This document shows, piece by piece, positions 12,601 to 24,150 of a DNA stretch of 64,000 nt. Position 1 is the stretch's first letter, and every line of letters starts with the position of its first letter. Position numbers and translations under genes: made by a program. Below the pieces are notes generated by a model. The model worked only from the letters and a program-made list of their open reading frames with translations, did no database searches and was not told the DNA's origin. Where the stretch lies: contig CM065301.1 of the NCBI GenBank assembly GCA_032871835.1, positions 81,376,069 to 81,440,068 on the forward strand. The letters are read 5' to 3'. Origin of the DNA: Dipteronia dyeriana (lineage: Eukaryota > Streptophyta > Magnoliopsida > Sapindales > Sapindaceae).

Positions 12601-15600
12601 TAGACAAAAATTAAAAGCATAAAATGCTGGTGCAAGAGTTGCTATTCTTGCACCACCTCACATTATTTTTAAAAAGAATTGAATATGTTTTGCCAAACTA
12701 ACTTGTGGATCTGATGCTTATTGCTTACTGAGTTACTTTTGCTCAATATGTATGCTAATTTTGAATTAATTAAACATTTATGTTAATAGAACATTTTGAG
12801 ATGTAAGTTTGATTCTCCCAATTCAATCATTGAAATTGACATAATAACCTGATTAAAACAGGATCATTTAAACATAACTAGATGATATAGCATAGTTCTC
12901 TGAAAGTATCCCGTTTTTTCCATCTATTCAAAATTATCGATTTGATTCCCCTTCTCAATTCAAATGCTCTTTTCCCTATTTCTGTTTCATCTCCACTGTT
13001 TCGCATCTATAATTTCCAGTTCTTCATTATGACCGTTTCTCCTTAAAAATGAAAGCAATAAATCATTCTGGGAGAGAAATAACATCTCCAATTTTTGTGA
13101 GCCACTAATTAAGCAGAAGTGAATTGTTACCAAGTAAAAGTAAGTGAATCTAATGACCGATAGTTTAGAAACTGATTTTATAATATCAGTACTCATTGAG
13201 GAGGAAATGACTTTGTGTGTGTGTATATATAGGGAGAACAAGAGATATATTGAACAAAAGAAAATAGGTTGATCAATAATAATTTAATTATGAACGATAA
13301 GATGTGTTGCTAACGCATCATGTGTGTAATTTATTTTTTAATCAGTGATGAAAAATTAGTAACTTATACCAGTTATGAAACCATTTTATGATAAAAATGA
13401 CATAGTGGATGACAGAAGGGATTATATTTTGGTGATGGTTGTATATTTGAACTACAATCTTGCCTCTCTCTCTCTCCTCTCTCTCTCTTGTTACCTATAT
13501 TTAAGAAATTTAGGTGTATGGTCCTTGTTCTACTGATTGAGATTACATTCTCTATATATTTGCCTAATTGATGCAAGTATGCAAAAAAGTCTAAAGACAA
13601 AGAATTGGAATTTTGCCAAACCAACATAGGTGTATACTATGCCTAGAATCTTAATAAGGTTGCTTGAAACCAACTTAGGTGTATACTAGGCCTAGAATCT
13701 TAATAAGGTTTTTTCCGAAATGCATATAGAAGTGACTATGCTGAGATAAATTGAGGAGACATATAATGAGCTTAATGTATTTAATTTTTAGATGTTGTGA
13801 GAAGCTCTATCACATGTGCGTTTTTTTGTTGTTTGCATTGGTTTGGATTCATGTTATGTTAATTTGTAAATGTATTCTTCTATGACATGTGGTAGGTGAT
13901 TTAGAGTTTGGGAATAAATTTGGAATCATAAAATGCATGTCTAGAGTCAATTTGTGAATGTATCTTTCTATGTTGTGTTAGGTGATGGTTTTTTAAGGTA
14001 TTGAAAGTAAAAAAATGGAACTTTAAATGCATTGCTTGTAGTTACTTGGTTATGTTTGTTTCTATTAGAAGGAATTACACAAAATCATAGGTTTGCCTTT
14101 CTACACTCCAAAATGAATTTTTAAAAACTGACACTCACCTCCCGTGCCATTAGAAGTCAACATTAAGACTTAACAGTCAAAGAGAATTTTTGTCAATTGA
14201 GATTTGAAAAATATAAAATAAAATATCAATTATTTTAAAAAAAGGTAAAAAGAAATATTGAAGTTGGCCTAAACCGGCCAGATCCCACATGGAGTAGGCT
14301 GAATCTACTTTTCGATGACCTCTATGATGAGGTCAATGCCATCGTTGGTCCTCATTTCCACGGCACACCTCCTCCACAAAACCCATGGAGGAGGCTTACC
14401 TCCTTCAATTGAAAGACCAGAGCCTCCATAAAAATTCACACAAAATCAATCTTACAACTGAATCAACATCCATGCTAATATTCAGACCCACTGAATTCAA
14501 ACCCTAATGAACACCGATTTCAAACTCAAACCTTCAGAAAACGCATCTAACCCATCAGACCTTCAAACCCATCTGCAACAAGAGACCGGTAAGGGAATTC
14601 GGTAGCCTCTTCGGTAGCGAGGCTGGCACCCTCCACTAGTTTTTGTTGAAACGGCATGGCTCATGAAAGGGGAAATGGGGAGCGGGCAATCCCTCTTCTC
14701 CAAGTTATTTTTTTTTAATAAAACAAGTGAGGGTATTTTGGTACTTTAATGATATCATAGGGATATATTTGTTTTTCAAAGGTCAAACTTAGTCAATGGT
14801 TACATTGAAGAAAATCTCACTAAAGGCGGGGGAGATGGATGTCAATTTTTGTAAAAGTCATTTCCGAGTGTAAAAACCACCTCAAGGTATTTTTGTGTAA
14901 TACCTTTTATATTATGTGGCAAATGATAATATATAGGGGGTTGAATTTAAAACTGGAATTTTAAATGCATGCCTTGGATTATTTATTTATTTTATTATCG
15001 TATTTATTTTTCAAGGAATGGCACCAGATTACAGATAAGGATTAGGGTTTTAATTTGGTTAGATCAAGCACTAGAATCGCGACCCGGATAACCACTCCCA
15101 GTCTCCCACAAATGGGAATGGCACTATTATCGTATTTATTTTTCAAGGAATGGCACCAGATTACAGATAAGGATTAGGGTTTTAATTTGGTTAGATCAAG
15201 CACTAGAATCGCTACCTAGATAACCACTCCTAGTCTCCCACAAATGGGAAGTCTCTCCACACTTGTTTGCTAATGAGCATGGTGGGACTCAAACTCCTCT
15301 CGCCAATATAGATGGGAGGTGCACAATCAACTCAACTAAGAGTTGTTGTGCTTTGCCTTGGATTTTATGATTTCTAGTCACATATACCGAACCATTATCT
15401 ACCTTTTGCAACTACCGTTGCAATTTCATGATAGACAACTTAAAGTGATTGGACGTTGAAAATATTTGATGCCGGACTTATAATTTACAATATTTAATGT
15501 TGCCGAAGATGTATAACTTGGTGGCACTGTGGCAGCATGTCAATTAGGAGCATTTATTGGATAGCTATATGATGAGGTATGTGGAGTGTAGCAGTTCATT

Positions 15601-18600
15601 ACGCTTCCAAGAAATTTGTAGCAAGCATGTGAAGATTGGGATTATAAGCATATACAATTAGGCATCTAGAAAATATAGCATTGTAATTTGTACTGTAGAT
15701 AGTATATAATAAATGCTACAGTGAGTTGAAAATAACAAAAACGAGATTGACAACTAAAATCCTATCAGATAGTCAGATGAAAACAAAAGATTTTTGGTAC
15801 CCAAAGAAATTACCTTTGAGATGTGAGAATAGTTTAATAGGGTTGGATATACCAACCTGATTTAATATAAAGCACTTCGGAGTTGGTTTTAAGCAATTTT
15901 TGAGATCGATGAGATTGAGGAGTTGATGTTGTCTTGCAAGGCTAGTTTATGGAGCATAAGACAAGTAAAGTAACTTATTTTCCATGATATATGCTTGGTT
16001 GTTTGGTGAATTTTGAGTCTTATCTTTCTGAAATTCTCAAGTCACTGTCATTGTGTGTATTTCCTTTGAATACTCTAATTCCTTATATTCTCCTATGGTT
16101 ACTTTATTCCTATTACTTATGTATTCCTACACGGTACTCATTTATAAAATCAACTTGTAGAATCCTAGAAAGGAGGTGAATGCTGTGCTGAAGAAGGAAG
16201 CTGCCTACTTTGGTGATATTGTTATTTTGCCATTTATGGACCGCTACGAGCTTGTGGTTCTGAAAACTATTGCCATTTGTGAGTTTGGGGTGAGTTAGAG
16301 ATTCTATTTTGTATTCATTTATTGAAACCTTCTCTTTCTATATTTTATTGTTTATTGTTGTGATTAATATATGGGTTAGACTCTATTAACTTAAAATTTT
16401 GATTAAATTTGTGACTTCAACATTTATCCATCAATTTCCTTGCCTTCCATAGGTGAAGAAGAGTAGATGAATTCAAGGTAGATGACAGTCCTTGGATTGC
16501 AAAAAAATTGTTGGATGACTGTTGAAATCACAACTTTAAGTCAAAAATTTAAGTTGATATAGCCTAACCCTTAATAGGTTCAAGTTTTTAAAGTTTGTTA
16601 TGCTCTAAGTTGTTTTTGAAGTCTAGTTGTTAAATGGCCCATATTCACCAATGCAGGTTCAGAACGTGACAGCTGCATATATCATGAAATGTGATGATGA
16701 TACATTTGTTCGGGTGGACACCGTCTTGAAAGAAATTAAGGGCATCTCTGGAAAGAAATCCCTTTATATGGGAAATCTCAACCTCTTACATCGTCCTCTA
16801 CGAAGCGGAAAATGGGCTGTCACTTATGAGGTATGCAAGTCTGCATGCATATATGTGAATTTCAACTCAACTGATTATCCTCCATGTTGTGTTTGATGCT
16901 TTTTACAATGTGAATCTATATGGATGATAGACAAATTGTGTAGGAAACTATTAATCAAAACATACACCCAATGACGTCTATGAAGTAATTAAAGTCTAGT
17001 CATCCTAATAAATTCACAAGAAACTGTGTAAGGTCTGCCAGAGCTAGTTTTTCTTAAAAACAAGTTTGTGCTATCATAATTTAGTTAGAAATTCACAGGC
17101 TTCTTCCTTCCAGCTAGGGCTGCTGATATCAATTATCCATATTTTAGCATGCATGATGGCACCTTAGAGTTTATGCAATGTCATGACCCATCTGTTTTAT
17201 TAGAGCTCCTTACAGCATTCTCAGATTACTGAAAGTTTGATGCATTGTGATGTTTCAAAAATTTGTTTGATCGAGTATCTAAAAGTAATAACAATAAGGA
17301 TATGGCATGATTCACGTATACCTATAACTCTTTCTATGAATTTCATTTTATTTTCTTAATTTCATTTTAAAAACTTTGACTACTATAAGGTCAGATGTTA
17401 ACAATATTAACATATTAAAAATAATAAACAGTAAAGAATATATACTGAGTTACTGACTTATTCTTTAAGTAGAGAAGATGATTTAACATATTTTAATATT
17501 GGATGCATTCTTCATATAATTTTAGAAATATTTGCAATTTTAAGTTTTTATATACAAAAAATCGTTTCTTAATAAAAAACCCTAAAAAAAATCTCTATGT
17601 ATTCTTTTTCTCTCACATTCCTCCCTCGCCTTTCTTTCTCTCTTGTCAGTTGTCGTAGTCGGCACTTGGCAGTGCATCACAATCTATCTCTTTCCTCATT
17701 CATCAGATTCACAAGCATAACTCTCTACTATCCTTCCATCTCTCTAGATCTGCAACTTTGAGTACTTGTTTTCTCTTCAATTTTTATTCTCTCTCATACT
17801 GTCTCTCTCTCCATGGCAAGGAATAGACATACCATAAAAATAAATAGGTTTCCTCTTGGCTTCTTCAAATTGTTCAATTTGTACAAATAATTAATAAAAA
17901 AAATCCATGTCTCTAACTATTCCAAATCTCAATTAGAAGTCAAGCAAAGTTGAGATTGAACAGTTCAATATGGAGAATAGAAGTTTGGAAATGAAATGCT
18001 CAATTTTTGTGTGGATACAAATATACAATCAAAGGAAGATCAAGTGGAGTTTTGACAATGTAACAAGAGAGAAACAGTGGAAAATGGGTTTGGGAGTTTT
18101 GGAATTCTGTTTGGATACAATTTGAAAGAAATCATACATATTCTTCTCCGGTTTTCTAATGTTGGACCAAGTTTTCGCATTGCATCCAGAACAGTTTATA
18201 CAAATCCAACCAAATTACACATAATTTCCATATCTTTTATTGTCTTTGTTTACAAAAACTGAAAACCAAATTCATAATGCATTACAAACTCCCACTGTGT
18301 TCAAACTTCAAAGTATGCATTTTGAATTTTCCATGCTCTCTTAGTCTCTTTTATTTGAAAGATTATTGTCCATATGCTACAGGAATGGCCAGAAGAAGTT
18401 TACCCTCCATATGCCAATGGGCCTGGATACATAATTTCCATTGACATTGCCAAATATATTGTCTCTCAACATGGCAATCAGAGCCTAAGGGTTAGTAACA
18501 CCAACTATTTTACCATTACCTCTCCACTGGGAGGATGGTTTCCTCTATTTTTCTCTTTTCAGCTTTATTACTTTGTTTTGAGGAAGAAAATTATCTTTAT

Positions 18601-18868
18601 TTCTAATTTTCATAACGCCTTTTTTATACAACTTAAATATATCGCTTCATATTGGCTGCAGCTCTTCAAGATGGAGGATGTTAGTATGGGAATGTGGGTT
18701 GAACAATTTAACAGTTCCATGGCTGTCCAGTACTCGCACAACTGGAAGTTTTGTCAATATGGATGCATGGAAGGTTATTACACGGCACATTATCAATCCC
18801 CTAGACAGATGATCTGTCTTTGGGACAAGTTGGCAAGAGGTCGGGCACAATGCTGCAACTTCAGATGA
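9647..18868 (+). CDS. GALT2: Hydroxyproline O-galactosyltransferase (GALT2/GALT5 type, GT31)
   Basis: Golgi type II membrane enzyme that adds the first galactose to hydroxyproline of arabinogalactan proteins (family knowledge). Exons, all with GT-AG borders: 9647-10553, 11188-11420, 12016-12306, 16161-16289, 16657-16830, 18383-18490, 18662-18868. They sum to 2049 nt, or 682 residues, close to family size. A short basic N-terminus precedes a membrane anchor at about residues 16-36. A galectin-type sugar-binding domain spans about 190-400 ('[15 protein letters not shown]', 'LNPRLKGDW'-like, '[17 protein letters not shown]'). The GT31 catalytic domain follows, with '[14 protein letters not shown]', the acidic DDD motif at 533-535 and '[12 protein letters not shown]'. 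The start was chosen at 9647 because the basic-plus-anchor N-terminus begins there; the in-frame ATG at 9611 would add 12 residues. Intron 3 (3854 nt) holds a transposon-like insertion. GALT2 and GALT5 cannot be separated here. Confidence 0.93.
11496..11596. repeat. Short tandem duplication in GALT intron 2
   Basis: A unit of about 53 bp containing 'gagatttaaatg(t/c)tgcatta' and 'catgtcaagtattcctctgc' occurs twice back to back. The copies differ at very few positions. Confidence 0.75.
13462..13489. repeat. CT-rich microsatellite in GALT intron 3
   Basis: An interrupted CT run inside intron 3; low-complexity sequence only. Confidence 0.7.
13617..13712. repeat. Short tandem duplication in GALT intron 3
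   Basis: A unit of about 50 bp with 'aggtgtatacta' and 'gcctagaatcttaataaggt' appears twice in direct orientation, the second from about 13668. Confidence 0.8.
14071..14904. mobile_element. Mutator-like MITE or Pack-MULE candidate in GALT intron 3
   Basis: An 834-bp insertion with long terminal inverted repeats. The first 75 bases and the reverse complement of the last 75 bases align well, sharing 'attacacaaaa' and 'tgaca.tca.ctccc'. Long inverted repeats of this kind are typical of Mutator-like elements. The interior (about 14265-14700) is more GC-rich than the intron, as in elements that have captured host sequence. No target duplication is clear and no transposase is present. Confidence 0.6.
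14992..15251. repeat. Tandem duplication of about 132 bp in GALT intron 3
   Basis: Two direct copies at an offset of 132 bp share 'ttattatcgtatttattttt', 'caaggaatggcaccagatta' and 'cactcc(c/t)agtctcccacaaatggga'-type blocks, with only a few substitutions. It lies just to the right of the transposon-like insertion. Confidence 0.88.
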
Positions 18869-19955
18869 CTAACAGCTCTACATATTATTGCTCACATTGA
18901 TTTTTCAGTTGTTCCTCCTGATTTGTCCTATTTTTGTTCAAATGAAGAGAGGGCCATGGAGATGGCTGTATCGGAGGATACAGATTGTTGTATTTGTGAC
19001 AACAGATAACTAGGGCATCACATCTTGAGATGAATACAAAGCAGTGCAAATTGTAGAAATATATACTGTATATGACTTATGACATTTAAAAAAAATGTCA
19101 ATTTAGTTGAGAATCCTTACCATTCGATTTTCCATACCTGCAAGCTTTATTTTGTATATCTATATAAAAAGTATTAAGTTTTTAGTTGAATTCAGTTAAA
19201 CTTTTGTCACTTCTATTAATTATATCGACTTCATACCGTAAAATAGGTTTTTTTTCCCTTTAATTATAATGTTGCAACTCAAAACTTGTAAAATCGTTGT
19301 TGCACACGTATTAGAATTGTTGTGTAATTTATGTTTATTGATTCTTTAAAGAAAATATTCTTAGCCAAGTAGTTTTCTTTGGAATTTGGATCCTTCTTCA
19401 TGGGAATGTCCTCATCAATGTTAGGCTTGCTACTATTCTTCTTGCCTCCTTTGAGGAGTGTGAAGACAATGGTAGTGTTATCGAAGCTGAACTTTGAGAT
19501 TTATTTGAGGGGTTATACTTTGTCCGAAGAGCGGAGTCCGATTCGAAAACTATAGTTTCCCTTCCTTAAAAGAATGATCAATTTGAATCATCCTCTTTAC
19601 AGCCTTGTTTGTAGTTGTCAAAAGTTAATGGATGAAGATCGGTGCTGCAAGGTTTGCCATATTTACAGGCTGCAATGGGGCATGCTCTGAGCCTGGGTAC
19701 TTGGTGCTTTGTTTTCTGATGAACTTCTTTCAAGAGAGTTTAGGTGTGTTTTGAGGACATGTTAAAGATCTAATTGTGTCTAGACAAGTTTCTGCCTGTA
19801 GTTGGTTTATTTTTCTGTTTTCTAGGTTTTAGCTCTCCTCACAAAAAATATATATATATATATTAGCCAGATAGCAACAATTTCAAGCTAGCTTGTCTTG
19901 GTTTAGCATCCGTTTTCTTAAAACACTATTTTTTTTTTAATAAGTAAAACGGTTG
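18869..19955 (+). other. 3' flank of the galactosyltransferase gene
   Basis: The stop codon is at 18866-18868. The next 200 bases look like a 3' UTR, but I cannot fix a polyadenylation site. The rest is intergenic with no supported gene and a short (TA)n run near 19848-19862. Confidence 0.4.
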
Positions 19956-20062
19956 ATAAGATGAGATTGACTCAGTGGTATGCATCTTACAATTAAAAGA
20001 TTATGGGTTCGAGTCATGTTTTCCGAATTATTATAATAGTTAAAAAAGAAAAAGCATTTTTG
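19956..20062 (+). mobile_element. tRNA-derived SINE-like fragment
   Basis: Two elements resembling RNA polymerase III internal promoter boxes are correctly ordered: an A-box-like 'tgactcagtggtatgc' (about 19967) and a B-box-like 'gggttcgagtc' (about 20006), followed by A-rich sequence. A related arrangement occurs at 59222-59325. No target duplication was found, and it does not fold as an intact tRNA by eye. Confidence 0.4.
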
Positions 20063-20111
20063 TTTTAAAAAAATAGAAAAATTGAGCATAGATCTCAAAT
20101 ATAAACTCTAT

Positions 20112-20505
20112 GGCCCTGTTTGTTACCTGAGACTGGGATTGGATTGGACTATGTTAGTCTTAAACCCGTATTTGGCAACTCATGAAATTGAGATTTTATC
20201 TCCCAACAGTACCCAATAGTCCCATCAACATGAGACTAAATAAACCCATATATACTGGTGGGTTTAATAGTCCTATTAGTCCTAGGACTAAAACCATCTC
20301 TTTTATTTTATTTTATTTTTCTATATTTCTTTTTATTATTATTTTTTTAAAAAAAAATTATAATAATTTCATACATAAGTTGTAATTTAATTAATTCTTA
20401 TATTCATTTATGTTTGTTCACTTTTTAAAAAATATTTTTTATTTAAAAATATTTTTAATAAATTATACTATAACTTTACTTTTAATAAAAAAGTAATAAT
20501 GTGAT

Positions 20506-20541
<36 letters not shown>

Positions 20542-21097
20542 TAATCCAATCAAAAATTGTACCAAACATATGACAAATACTAATTTGTTATTCAATTTCT
20601 ATTAGATTATTAAGGACTGAGATTATATCAATCATAATTTCTCTCAATAGGATTGAAGAATCCAAATTTATTAGACCTACTGTAGTCCTACATATGTGTG
20701 TATATATGATATTTTATTAAATAAACAAATTACAAAAAATCGAAACATATTTAAATTTTATTTAAAACTAATATAAATCTATATTTTAAAAATATTTTTG
20801 AATATTATTACTTTAATAATATATAAATTAAAAGATTTATTTTCTTTAAATACATATTTCAATAATTTAGTATTCAATTTCAAAATATTATCAAATTTAG
20901 TCCAATCCTATGTTTCACCAAACAAAACATGATCTTAATTCAGTCCAATCCCACGTTTCTCTAAACACAATATAGTATTAGTTTAGTCCAGTCCAGTCCA
21001 GTCCAATCCTATCTAATCCTAGTCTCATCTCAATCCAATCCAATCCAATCCAATCTCATGAAATAGTCCAATCCAATCCCGCGTACCAAACGGGACC
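20112..21097. mobile_element. Non-autonomous DNA transposon (about 1 kb MITE-like)
   Basis: The ends are inverted: 'ggccctgtttgttacc' at the left and, read from the right end, 'ggtcccgtttggtacg'. The similarity continues through 'gggattggattggactat'. The interior is AT-rich, contains an (AC)n(TA)n run (about 20506-20541) and subterminal repeats of 'atccaatcca', and has no transposase. The terminal motif resembles those of PIF/Harbinger- or hAT-type MITEs; the target duplication is not clear enough to choose. Confidence 0.7.
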
Positions 21098-22300
21098 TAT
21101 ATATCTCAAACATTTTAAAAAGGGTGAAACATAAGAAAAAATGAAAAAAGAAAGAGTTTTAATGTTAAAAAAACTTTTTTTAAAAAATTACAATCGTTAT
21201 GTCATCTATATAAAAAAAAAATACACAGACCACAGTTTATTGAAATGGATGGAATTTCATTAAGGTAAACTTTCATTTTAATTTTATTGGCGCTTGACGC
21301 CCTGAATTATACATGAATATGTAATGTGCTTCTTTAATAGTTTAATATTTTTTTTAGGTGTTAAATCAACTGAACTCTCATTTTTTTTTTTTTTTACTTT
21401 CACATAAATATTTCTCGAAACAGACCGTTATTGAAAAATAAAACAAAGTATTTATTAAAAAATAAGAGTTCAAAGAATTTAAGGATTAAAAAAAACATTC
21501 AGGGACACGTTATAAATTCGTTTACGGTTCAGAGGGATCGAGTGCTTATAAGTCTTCACTTTAATGTTTAAAAAAAATAATTCAAGCTTAAAGTGAAGTA
21601 ATTATATTTCCTTGGTTGAGACTTGAGACTACGATTGAAAGGTAGATGAGGCCCACGTAAGGTTTAGTCTGAAAATGGATAGCGATATACCACATCTTTG
21701 TCCTACCGGTCCCTTCATTTACTCTCCTTTCACTCTCTTTTATTTAACCACACTTTTCCTTAACCTACAAACAATGTCTCTCCTCATCTCGTGGGCACTA
21801 CGATTTTTCAGGTTTCAAATTATACCGGATCACATTTAGTTGGTTATCTAGGTTACCCATATCATAAGTTACGATAAGATACAAGCGAAATTATATTAGA
21901 TTTTTTCAGATAAGGATGTAAAAGGTGGGAAGATGATTCAAATTTTCTTTTTTAAAAAAATATTACCTATAAGTGAATGGTTTAATTTTTTATATTTAAA
22001 TTTTATATAATTAATCATTCATATTAAATCCCACTTGATAATTCAGTTTTTATATTTAAATTTTATATAATTAGTCATTCATATTAAATCTCACTTAATA
22101 ATTCAGGTTTTAGGGAAATAATGATGGGTCATTATTGATTGCATCCTACGATAATTGAAGACGCATGTGAATATATCAATTTCATCTGTCTTATAACGTA
22201 AAGTACTAATAGATTAATCGATTGGACAGTTATCAGTTAAAAAAATAAAAATAAAAATAAAAATTTCTAGTGGGACCCACAGCCATCGCTGGCACAGTGA
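21098..22300. other. AT-rich intergenic spacer
   Basis: No supported gene. It contains one short imperfect direct repeat ('tttttatatttaaattttat' near 21990 and 22048). Confidence 0.45.
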
Positions 22301-22307
22301 CACCTTC

Positions 22308-22532
22308 CCACGTGGCCATAATTGACGGGAACTTTCGCATGGCCCCAGACTCCAGAGTGAGAGTGAGGGAACAAATATCAGGTTAAAATACTTAAATTTA
22401 ACTGATTCCAAAGCCGACGAAAAAACTGGTGGGTCCCACTATTTCAAAAAGTCATCCATCTGTCGGCACCACCATGATCTGGACACGTGTCGTATCCGTT
22501 AAGGAAAAGGCTTCTTTCTTCGTGCCACGTGG
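22308..22532. promoter_or_regulatory. G-box/ABRE cluster upstream of the ERD4-type gene
   Basis: Three palindromic ACGT-core motifs lie within 225 bp: ccacgtgg (22308-22315), gacacgtgtc (22482-22491) and ccacgtgg (22525-22532). Such motifs bind bZIP/bHLH factors and act in ABA and drought responses (established). They lie 1.6-1.8 kb upstream of the ATG, so a role in this gene is inference. Confidence 0.45.
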
Positions 22533-22912
22533 TTTTCTCCAACTGTCCGCTGTACCCCTAACTGCCAGTTAGGTAGATACGACACCGTTTCGACAGGGGA
22601 CAACCGACAACCTGGACTTACTCGGTGGTGCTTGTACAATCACATACTTTTCAAATGGATAAGGTTACCCTTATTTTCCTATTAATTGACCAAATTAACC
22701 TCCTTCAGCTTTTTTGGGTTTTCATTGCCTCTGCCCTCCATAGGATACTTCTCAAAAACTCAAAATGTTTCGTTGTGTCGGCCAAGTTTCTTTATTGTTT
22801 ATTTATTTATTGTTGTATATTTTTTTTTTTTTACAATTTGGAATTATGGTTACTTAACCATTTCTAATAATGTTGCACATAATAATCCTCCTGTTCCTTT
22901 CATTAATGAATT

Positions 22913-22916
<4 letters not shown>

Positions 22917-22966
<50 letters not shown>
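22917..22966. repeat. (TA)n microsatellite
   Basis: An almost perfect TA dinucleotide run of about 48 bases between the G-box cluster and the ERD4-type gene. Confidence 0.95.
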
Positions 22967-22969
<3 letters not shown>

Positions 22970-24150
22970 TGCTTATTTTCTCACTCCACTTAAACAACTA
23001 ATCACTCCACTTAAGCAACTAACTAGCCTACCACCACTCATAATTAAATGAATTGTAAATCCATTAACTTAATGTCTTACTAATTAAAACTAGATAAAAT
23101 AACAAAATAAAACATACAAATAAAATTACAATAAATATCTAAATAATATTAAAAGGTTCGTATCATCAAGCTACAAAAACAACGTATCGGTGAAGCCGTA
23201 TGACTCGACGACATCTTGACCGAGTGATGTCGTACGATGAAGATCCGAAGAGAAGAAGAGAGTTTGAGGAGAGTTTTATATGTGGATAATTAGGTAATTT
23301 TTTAAAATTATGGTTATTAAATGTTACACTTTCATATACAATTAAAACTAAAATTCTAATATTTTCGGAGGCTATTTTTTATTTTCTAAAAAAAAAAAAA
23401 GATCTTTGGAATAGTTTGGATGCTACTTGTTTTACCTTTCAACATAAGTCAAATGAAAAAAAAAAAAAGAAAAAAAAAAGGGAAAAACAAATAAGGGAAC
23501 AAGTTTACACCGGGAATAAATAGTTTTGTCTTGATTCGTGACCACTAAACAAAAGAAGAGGGGCAGAACTGTTAAAACGCGGAAACTACTCGGTCTAACC
23601 GTCAAACCAATAATTGAGAGTTGAGACTGCTACAGGGACAATTTGGTAATTACAATCAATTCTCTCCCACCACCTTTGTCTCTCTCCATCTCCATCACCA
23701 CCACGCCTCCCTTCAAATCTGCGTTAAAAAAAAAAAGCAAAAAGAAAAGAAAAGCGAAACCACTCAAAAAAGGAAAAAATTATAACCAACAAAAAGATTC
23801 AAATCAGAAAACCCAACCCAACCCCACAAACAGCTCATCAATCAAATCAAATTAACCTGTAGAAGAAGTGTAGATATTTTATATTTCTTTCTTGCTAAGA
23901 AGACAATGCCTTACCTTGCTTCGCCTTGCCTTTTTCACATTTATAGCAACATTTAAACAACTACCAACCGTTTTTTCTTTCTTCTATATATTACTTCTTT
24001 CCTCTTCCATTATAACAGTTACATACATACATTTATATATCTTCTTCAATGTCTCTCTAACGGCTCTTTTTGATTTCCCTTGTTCTAGCTCTTCACAATC
24101 CCTCACATACTTGACCAGACAAAAATCCTTCAAAAAAGAGGCAGACCCAG
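22967..24150 (+). promoter_or_regulatory. Proximal upstream region and probable 5' UTR of the ERD4-type gene
   Basis: The stretch after about 23640 is pyrimidine- and adenine-rich leader-like sequence up to the ATG at 24151. It contains short upstream frames: an ATG at 23906-23908 opens a 16-residue frame ending at 23956, and another ATG at about 24049 is followed two codons later by a stop. Transcription start and any 5' UTR intron cannot be fixed. Confidence 0.35.

Noticed and set aside
22686..22967. 93-codon frame ending in alternating Tyr and Ile
   Set aside because: The C-terminal part is the (TA)n microsatellite read through; there is no conserved sequence.
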